Of a stretch of DNA of 64,000 nucleotides, positions 59,521 through 64,000 are shown piece after piece. Below the pieces are notes generated by a model. That model saw only the letters and a program-made list of their open reading frames with translations, did no database searches and was not told where the DNA came from. The first letter of the stretch is position 1, and every line of letters begins with the position of its first letter. The position numbers and the translations under genes are program-made. This DNA is from a virus, in the IMG/VR virus record IMGVR_UViG_3300042402_002564, positions 182,503-246,502 of that record; one strand, given 5' to 3'.

Positions 59521-59636
59521 AATTCGGATTCACCCCTGAAGCAGAAATTCTTAATGCTCGTCTCGCCATGCTTGGTTTTGTAATTGCTGTTGGCACTTAC
59601 ATGACCACGGGACAAATTATTCCTGGTGTATGGTGA
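59517..59636 (+). CDS. hli: Short high-light-inducible protein (Hli), second
   Basis: 39 residues; AAGGAGA RBS. EAEILNARLAMLGFVIAVGT is the single LHC helix (ExxNxRxAM motif), ending TTGQIIPGVW. Short Hli forms like this are usual in phages. Confidence 0.9.
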   Translation: MKFGFTPEAEILNARLAMLGFVIAVGTYMTTGQIIPGVW

Positions 59637-59704
59637 TTATGATTAAAATTTTCGCTAAAAAAATTTACAACAAATATAAAGAAAAAATTAGTATGGAGGT
59701 GCCT

Positions 59705-60232
59705 ATGCGTAAAGAAGGATATCAAATTCCACAAGTAGAATTTGTATTTCGTGAGAATGGTGAATTTGTAAATCGTACATCTTCTGAACTTTTCGATGGA
59801 AAGCGTGTGGTCATTTTTAGCTTGCCTGGTGCTTTCACTCCTACTTGCAGTGCCTATCAGTTACCTGGATTCGAAGAGAAATACGACGACTTTATTGGTA
59901 GTGGCATCGACGCTATTTACTGCGTCTCTGTTAATGATGGGTTTGTAATGAATGCTTGGGCACAAGATCAAAACATCAAGAACGTCACTCTTATCCCTGA
60001 CGGCAATGCATATTTCACACGTTCTATGGGAATGCTTGTCAATAAGTCTAACCTTGGTTTCGGTGATCGCTCTTGGCGTTATGCTGCGGTCGTGGATAAC
60101 GGAATCATCGAGAAACTATTCGTTGAAGATGGGCAACGGGACAATGCAGAAACCGACCCTTACGAAGCGACTACTCCAGAAGTTGTTTTGGAATATGTGA
60201 AATCTACTGTTCGTGAAGTAGCAACAGTTTGA
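59705..60232 (+). CDS. Peroxiredoxin (Prx5-like)
   Basis: 175 residues from the ATG at 59705, preceded by GGAGG; an ATG at 59639 would add a non-homologous basic 22 residues. Peroxidatic Cys in FSLPGAFTPTCS, then CVSVNDGFVMNAWAQD and RYAAVVDNGIIEKLF. It reduces peroxides, useful in a cell under photo-oxidative stress. Confidence 0.88.
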   Translation: MRKEGYQIPQVEFVFRENGEFVNRTSSELFDGKRVVIFSLPGAFTPTCSAYQLPGFEEKYDDFIGSGIDAIYCVSVNDGFVMNAWAQDQNIKNVTLIPDGNAYFTRSMGMLVNKSNLGFGDRSWRYAAVVDNGIIEKLFVEDGQRDNAETDPYEATTPEVVLEYVKSTVREVATV

Positions 60233-60237
60233 ACGAA

Positions 60238-60260
60238 GGAGGGTTTATCCCTCCTTTTTT
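60238..60260 (+). terminator. Terminator after peroxiredoxin, fused to a late-like box
   Basis: GGAGGG/CCCTCC stem with loop TTTAT, then six T and AATAAATA (60261-60268). Confidence 0.85.
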
Positions 60261-60268
60261 AATAAATA
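60261..60268 (+). promoter_or_regulatory. Late-like box AATAAATA
   Basis: 24 bases before the ATG at 60292. An earlier ATG at 60271 would be too close to the start of transcription. Confidence 0.5.
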
Positions 60269-60291
60269 TAATGCAGGGTTTGGATACTATA

Positions 60292-60990
60292 ATGCTCATC
60301 GATCTTCACAATTTTTTTAAACACTTTGATGAAAATAATCCAAAGCATGTTGCTGCGGTAGAACAATTTGAAAAAGATTTGCTTTTAAAGGCACACGAAT
60401 TGATGCAAGACGAAGCAAATTGGGTAAGGATTTTTAGAACAAAAGAGAACAAACCCCAAGCAACTATTTTACCAGTTCCTTTTTATCCACAAACAGATAA
60501 CTATAGAGATGCAAATAGAACCTGCAACTCTTCTGCTTGTGCAATGTGTCTTGAGTATTTCAAACCTGGCACACTAAAAGGACCTAAGGGCGATGACGCC
60601 TATGTACAAAAAGTTTTTTCAATTGGTGACACAACTGATCACCTGGTTCAAACCAAAGTTCTTGCGTCATACGGTATTAAATCCAGTTTTTCCTACAGCC
60701 TTACTTTTGCTGATCTTGATAGAGAGCTTGCCGCTGGTAGACCTGTTGTTATTGGCATTCTTCATCGCGGGACTTTATCTAATCCCACAGGAGGACACAT
60801 GGTAGTGGTGATTGGTAAGACACCTTCTGGTGATTATGTCGTTAATGACCCTTATGGATCATTAAATGATGGATATACTGGTTCCGTGAACAATGGTAAG
60901 GGTGCTGTTTACAAACGTTCCGAATTATCTCGTAGATGGTGCCCTAAAGGTAATGATGGTTGGGGTAGAATTTTTGATGTAAAAAAGTAG
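60292..60990 (+). CDS. C39-like cysteine peptidase, zero-frame product
   Basis: 232 residues from the ATG at 60292. Active-site pattern: NYRDANRTCNSSACAMCLEY (nucleophile Cys), GGHMVVVIG (His) and VVNDPYGS (Asp/Asn), as in Peptidase_C39-type cell-wall or processing enzymes. It stops at TAG right after the heptamer A AAA AAG (60981-60987), and a pseudoknot follows. A -1 shift would extend it into the lysozyme frame. No signal peptide is seen. Confidence 0.82.
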   Translation: MLIDLHNFFKHFDENNPKHVAAVEQFEKDLLLKAHELMQDEANWVRIFRTKENKPQATILPVPFYPQTDNYRDANRTCNSSACAMCLEYFKPGTLKGPKGDDAYVQKVFSIGDTTDHLVQTKVLASYGIKSSFSYSLTFADLDRELAAGRPVVIGILHRGTLSNPTGGHMVVVIGKTPSGDYVVNDPYGSLNDGYTGSVNNGKGAVYKRSELSRRWCPKGNDGWGRIFDVKK

Positions 60991-61053
60991 AATCAACATC
61001 ACAATCAAAAATCCCTCAATGTGGTGTTGATTTAATTAGAGAGTTTGAGGGAT
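60981..61053 (+). promoter_or_regulatory. -1 ribosomal frameshift signal (slippery site and pseudoknot)
   Basis: Slippery heptamer A AAA AAG in the zero frame, TAG stop directly after, a 4-base spacer, then stem 1 ATCAACATCACA (60992-61003) with TGTGGTGTTGAT (61020-61031), 12 bp with one G-U. Stem 2 is ATCCCTCAA (61011-61019) with TTGAGGGAT (61045-61053), a perfect 9 bp. Loops are 7, 0 and 13 bases. This is the classic H-type frameshift pseudoknot layout; the heptamer is the dnaX type. Confidence 0.88.
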
Positions 61054-61469
61054 GTCACTTGAATGCTTATCCAGACCCACTAACTGGTGGACTTCCAATT
61101 ACAATTGGTTGGGGTTCTACTAAAGATTTTGATGGTAAATCTTTTAAATTGGGTAGAAAAATTACTCAAGAATATGCAGATAAATTATTGTTATTTGACC
61201 TTGAACAAAGATTTCTTCCTTCATTGCAAAAAATACCTTATTGGAGCGAAATGAATGACAACCAACGTGGAGCACTTCTCAGCTTTGCTTATAATCTCGG
61301 TGCTGGCTTCTATGGTAACAGCAATTTCAATACTATTACCCGCAATCTACGTGAGAAGAATTGGAAAGCAATCCCAAAAACATTAGAGATGTATCGTAAT
61401 CCTGGTAGTAAAGTTGAAGCAGGATTACTTAGAAGAAGAAAAGCGGAGGGTAAACTCTGGGTTTCTTAA
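60987..61469 (+). CDS. T4-type lysozyme (GH24), frameshift extension
   Basis: 160 residues when read by -1 shift from the peptidase. Catalytic triad as in T4 lysozyme: Glu in REFEGCHLNAYPD, Asp in YPD, Thr in PITIGWG. The frame has no ATG, GTG or TTG before the catalytic Glu; the first possible start (TTG at 61059) lies after it and would give a dead enzyme. The last stretch (NQRGALLSFAYNLGAGFY, VEAGLLRRRKAEGKLW) is typical GH24. Fusion product about 392 residues: peptidase plus muramidase. Confidence 0.85.
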   Translation, partial: VESTSQSKIPQCGVDLIREFEGCHLNAYPDPLTGGLPITIGWGSTKDFDGKSFKLGRKITQEYADKLLLFDLEQRFLPSLQKIPYWSEMNDNQRGALLSFAYNLGAGFYGNSNFNTITRNLREKNWKAIPKTLEMYRNPGSKVEAGLLRRRKAEGKLWVS

Positions 61470-61705
61470 TCTTCTACCTTTGTTCGTAGAGCGATTACTG
61501 TAGTTAGAATTGCTAATAGAGTTTCATATCCTCTTCTCTCAGATTCTTTACAATCTAAGGGAGGAGGATTTTTTAGTTTTCCTAATGCATTTGCAGCATT
61601 GATTGACCCTGGAAACATAAAGTTACATGAAATAAAATTAATTCCAACAAATCCAATAGCGGAGAAACAAACTATAAAGATAAGTTTGGTTAGATTAAGT
61701 TTCAT
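61466..61705 (-). CDS. Small membrane protein, possible lysis partner
   Basis: 79 residues on the minus strand, converging on the lysozyme and overlapping its stop by 3 bases. An N-terminal membrane helix (LIFIVCFSAIGFVGINFI) and a second hydrophobic stretch near the C-terminus (ETLLAILTTVIALRT). A holin or holin-like role is possible because of position and topology; not shown. Confidence 0.6.
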   Translation of the reverse strand: MKLNLTKLIFIVCFSAIGFVGINFISCNFMFPGSINAANALGKLKNPPPLDCKESERRGYETLLAILTTVIALRTKVED

Positions 61706-61893
61706 CTTCCTTCTTGACGATGAATCCAGGTTTTGAGTTCGTGTAAATATGTTCTTAATATTTGTGCTTGTTCTTGATGCCAAAAATCACCCGTCTCCAA
61801 CCAGAGACGGGTGTGATTATCTATTGCCTTAAGTATTTGGTGGATAGGAGCATTCCAACACTCCCTTTTTGGAGTGTTCCACTCTCTGGGCAT
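61702..61893 (-). CDS. Small hypothetical protein (minus strand)
   Basis: 63 residues, Trp- and His-rich, helical (NAPIHQILKAIDNHTRLWLE, LRTYLHELKTWIHRQEGR). Overlaps the membrane protein start (ATGA). Part of a three-gene leftward unit. Unknown. Confidence 0.62.
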   Translation of the reverse strand: MPREWNTPKRECWNAPIHQILKAIDNHTRLWLETGDFWHQEQAQILRTYLHELKTWIHRQEGR

Positions 61894-61896
61894 ACA

Positions 61897-62088
61897 TTAA
61901 ACTTCAGTGGTGTCTTCTTGGTCTTTTGCTGGAATAAACAAATCAACTTTCTTTAATAAAGATTCTGCTTCTTCATCATGAATGGCATTTTTTTGTGCCC
62001 AAGATAAATCAAAGTCAGAAACTTTTTGCTTTTTAGAAAGTTTTGTGCAGATTGCTAAAAGTCTCTTGCGAGTAGGTTCGTTTAACAT
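61897..62088 (-). CDS. Small hypothetical protein (minus strand)
   Basis: 63 residues: MLNEPTRKRLLAICTKLSKK, FDLSWAQKNAIHDEEAESLL and an acidic tail. First gene of the leftward unit. Transcription would start in the AT-rich 62090-62165 region, back to back with psbA. Unknown. Confidence 0.62.
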   Translation of the reverse strand: MLNEPTRKRLLAICTKLSKKQKVSDFDLSWAQKNAIHDEEAESLLKKVDLFIPAKDQEDTTEV

Positions 62089-62201
62089 CTTTTTAAATAA
62101 ATCTACTTTATTTTATTTAGCAATACTATATCTTAATTATTATACGGTTATCAATATATCAACCCTTTATTTAGGATGTGCCAGTTGAGCAATTGTACCT
62201 A

Positions 62202-62230
62202 TTGACAGGGTTTGCTGACAATGTTATTAT
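62202..62230 (+). promoter_or_regulatory. psbA promoter with overlapping late box
   Basis: TTGACA, 17 bp, TATTAT; the -10 overlaps TATAAATA (62228-62235). About 170 bases before psbA. Confidence 0.78.
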
Positions 62231-62261
62231 AAATACATCAAAACGTTAAGGAATGTAACAC

Positions 62262-62400
62262 TTCTTTAATGTTTGTGACTCCCGTTAACCGAGACCTATG
62301 GGAGTATAAATTACGTCTCTCATGCCCACACTGGGGGTGGTGTGGGGAATAACGTAACATCCAGTTCCCCCTGGACTTTTTACTTACCCTTTTAAACAAA
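62262..62400 (+). promoter_or_regulatory. Long structured 5' leader of psbA
   Basis: About 140-160 bases with ACTCCC/GGGAGT and a later CCCACAC/GTGTGGG hairpin. No gene is seen in it. Could control translation or stability of the D1 message. Confidence 0.5.
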
Positions 62401-63480
62401 ATGACTGCTACACTTTCACAACAACGACAATCAAATACTTGGGAACAATTCTGCAACTGGGTTACTTCAACCGACAACCGCCTCTATGTGGGTTGGTTCG
62501 GAGTCCTGATGATCCCTTGTCTGCTTGCTGCTACAACTTGTTTTATCATCGCATTCATCGGTGCTCCTCCTGTGGACATTGATGGTATCCGCGAACCTGT
62601 TGCTGGTTCACTCATGTACGGAAACAACATCATCTCTGGTGCTGTTATCCCTTCGTCCAATGCAATTGGACTGCACTTTTACCCCATCTGGGAAGCTGCT
62701 TCCCTAGATGAGTGGCTCTACAACGGTGGTCCTTTCCAACTCGTTGTCTTCCACTTCCTGATTGGTATCTATGCTTATATGGGTCGTGAGTGGGAACTTT
62801 CTTATCGTCTAGGTATGCGTCCTTGGATCTGCGTTGCATACTCTGCTCCTGTTGCTGCTGCTTCTGCAGTGTTCCTGGTCTATCCTTTCGGTCAAGGTTC
62901 TTTCTCTGATGCGATGCCTCTGGGTATCTCTGGCACCTTCAACTACATGCTGGTGTTCCAGGCTGAGCACAACATCCTGATGCACCCCTTCCACATGCTC
63001 GGTGTTGCTGGTGTATTTGGTGGTTCTCTGTTCAGTGCGATGCACGGTTCGCTTGTAACCTCTTCGCTTGTTCGTGAAACCACTGAAAACGAGTCGCAGA
63101 ACTACGGTTACAAGTTCGGTCAAGAAGAAGAGACTTATAACATCGTTGCTGCTCACGGTTATTTTGGTCGCCTTATTTTCCAATATGCTTCCTTTAATAA
63201 CTCCCGTTCTCTGCACTTCTTCCTTGCTGCTTGGCCTGTTGTAGGCATCTGGTTCACTGCTCTTGGTGTTTCTACGATGGCCTTCAATTTGAATGGCTTC
63301 AACTTTAATCAGAGCATTATGAGTTCTGAAGGTAAAGTTGTTAACACTTGGGCAGATGTGCTCAACCGTGCTGGTCTTGGTATGGAAGTTATGCACGAAA
63401 GGAACGCACACAACTTCCCTCTGGATCTTGCTGCTGCTGAGAACACTCCTGTTGCTCTCACTGCTCCTAGTATCGGTTGA
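62401..63480 (+). CDS. psbA: Photosystem II D1 protein
   Basis: 359 residues, full length. Typical D1 text: [60 protein letters not shown] and the C-terminal [19 protein letters not shown] cut after Ala344. Residue 130 is Glu, the high-light (D1:2) form. Phage D1 replaces damaged host D1 so that photosynthesis continues during infection. GC-rich codons compared with neighbours. Confidence 0.98.
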   Translation: MTATLSQQRQSNTWEQFCNWVTSTDNRLYVGWFGVLMIPCLLAATTCFIIAFIGAPPVDIDGIREPVAGSLMYGNNIISGAVIPSSNAIGLHFYPIWEAASLDEWLYNGGPFQLVVFHFLIGIYAYMGREWELSYRLGMRPWICVAYSAPVAAASAVFLVYPFGQGSFSDAMPLGISGTFNYMLVFQAEHNILMHPFHMLGVAGVFGGSLFSAMHGSLVTSSLVRETTENESQNYGYKFGQEEETYNIVAAHGYFGRLIFQYASFNNSRSLHFFLAAWPVVGIWFTALGVSTMAFNLNGFNFNQSIMSSEGKVVNTWADVLNRAGLGMEVMHERNAHNFPLDLAAAENTPVALTAPSIG

Positions 63481-63506
63481 TAAAAACTGAATAACTGATA
63501 TAATTA

Positions 63507-63533
63507 AGAGGGTATAACAACCCTCTTTTTTTA
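63507..63533 (+). terminator. Terminator after psbA
   Basis: AGAGGGT/ACCCTCT stem, loop ATAACA, T-run. Confidence 0.85.
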
Positions 63534-63655
63534 TGTCTCATAATACTCAACACGAACCTGTACCTAACTGGGTAATCTGGGCAGGTGTAGGTATGATGGT
63601 ATTCACAGTTCTTGTATTTGTTTTATTCACTCTTGGGGTAATTTATTGGGGATAG
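63533..63655 (+). CDS. 40-residue membrane protein between psbA and psbD
   Basis: Reads MSHNTQHEPVPNWVIWAG then a membrane helix VGMMVFTVLVFVLFTLGVIYWG. Polar N-terminus, one helix. The start lies at the end of the psbA terminator. Size is like small photosystem subunits but not recognised. Confidence 0.6.
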   Translation: MSHNTQHEPVPNWVIWAGVGMMVFTVLVFVLFTLGVIYWG

Positions 63656-63661
63656 AAATTT

Positions 63662-63865
63662 ATGTTTATTTTTAAAGTAGGTGATATTTGTAGAATTGAT
63701 AATCCAAATCAAAGAAGGTATGGAAGAGAATTTGAAATTCTAGGTTTCATGTATGATAAAGATGATGAGCATTTTCCTCCAATCGCAATGAAAGTTAGAT
63801 ACTTAGACACCAATCGTAAAGGAACATATGACTGCTCATTTGATTCTCTTGTTGTAATTGGATAA
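63662..63865 (+). CDS. Small hypothetical protein
   Basis: 67 residues, beta-rich: FKVGDICRIDNPNQRRYGRE, FPPIAMKVRYLDTNRKGTYD, CSFDSLVVI. It resembles a small SH3/KOW-like barrel; function unknown. Confidence 0.62.
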   Translation: MFIFKVGDICRIDNPNQRRYGREFEILGFMYDKDDEHFPPIAMKVRYLDTNRKGTYDCSFDSLVVIG

Positions 63866-63878
63866 GCACAAACACTCA

Positions 63879-63907
63879 TTGACCTCTTTGTTAAGGAATG
63901 TTAAGAT
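63879..63907 (+). promoter_or_regulatory. psbD promoter with overlapping late-like box
   Basis: TTGACC, 17 bp, TAAGAT, merged with GATAAATA (63905-63912). 25 bases before psbD. Confidence 0.6.
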
Positions 63908-63932
63908 AAATATGAGAAATACATAGGAGGTT

Positions 63933-64000
63933 ATGACTTCTTCAACACTTTCACAACCAATTTCACAAAGAGGATGGTTCGATGTCCTGGATGACTGGCT
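63933..64000 (+). CDS. psbD: Photosystem II D2 protein, N-terminal start only
   Basis: RBS AGGAGG and 22 codons before the window ends. The text SQRGWFDVLDDWL matches the conserved D2 N-terminus. The rest lies outside the window. psbA and psbD together are typical of cyanomyoviruses. Confidence 0.9.
   Translation, partial: MTSSTLSQPISQRGWFDVLDDW

Noticed and set aside
62809-63411. 200-codon minus-strand frame opposite psbA
   Set aside because: Mirror of psbA codon bias; no supporting signals.

Overview
The window reads as part of the genome of a T4-like cyanomyovirus (tailed phage of marine Synechococcus or Prochlorococcus). It carries a T4-type replication module (gp46, gp45, gp44, gp62, RegA, gp43, UvsX, gp41, gp61, NrdA, NrdB). 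It also carries cyanophage host-like genes (psbA, start of psbD, two hli, ferredoxin, MazG, CobS-like ATPase, Hsp20, peroxiredoxin). The DNA is AT-rich, almost everything is on the plus strand, and genes are packed with ATGA or TAATG overlaps.

Layout. 1-16 kb: replication and recombination core, with a MoxR/VWA-like pair, a Dam methylase and three small look-alike proteins. 16-26.3 kb: very AT-rich surface-glycan island with a 2OG oxygenase-like protein, sulfotransferase, short DegT-like protein, six tandem GT25-like glycosyltransferases, an amidinotransferase and a UDP-sugar dehydrogenase. 26.3-34.9 kb: MazG, two tRNAs, and virion or internal-head type proteins, some with T4-like capsid-targeting N-termini. 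35-41.5 kb: gp61, class I ribonucleotide reductase, a histone-like Ala/Lys-rich protein and a GIY-YIG nuclease. 41.5-48.3 kb: an RNA factory with a circularly permuted two-piece tmRNA, 22 tRNAs, several unexplained structured RNAs and many tiny genes. 48.3-57.6 kb: second glycan cassette with a radical SAM enzyme, GDP-fucose synthesis, an alpha-1,2-fucosyltransferase (GT11), an ABO-type GT6 enzyme, other transferases and a seventh GT25 copy. 57.6-64 kb: SLH porin, photosynthesis genes, a lysis-type cell-wall enzyme and psbA/psbD.

Two promoter types recur. Host sigma-70-like boxes (TTGACA, 17 bp, TATAAT-like) precede RNA, photosynthesis and metabolic genes. T4-late-like TATAAATA boxes, often fused to a terminator T-run, precede structural genes; at psbA, psbD and the porin the two overlap.

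The most striking observations are: (1) a -1 frameshift cassette (A AAA AAG heptamer, immediate stop, 12 bp + 9 bp H-type pseudoknot) that would fuse a C39-like peptidase to a lysozyme lacking its own start; (2) the phage tmRNA, whose predicted tag ends in TLV instead of the usual AA; (3) a gene set that could make an ABO-blood-group-like fucosylated glycan; (4) the GT25 array, in which two copies have lost the acidic catalytic motif. All calls are from reading the sequence; no database search or folding program was run.
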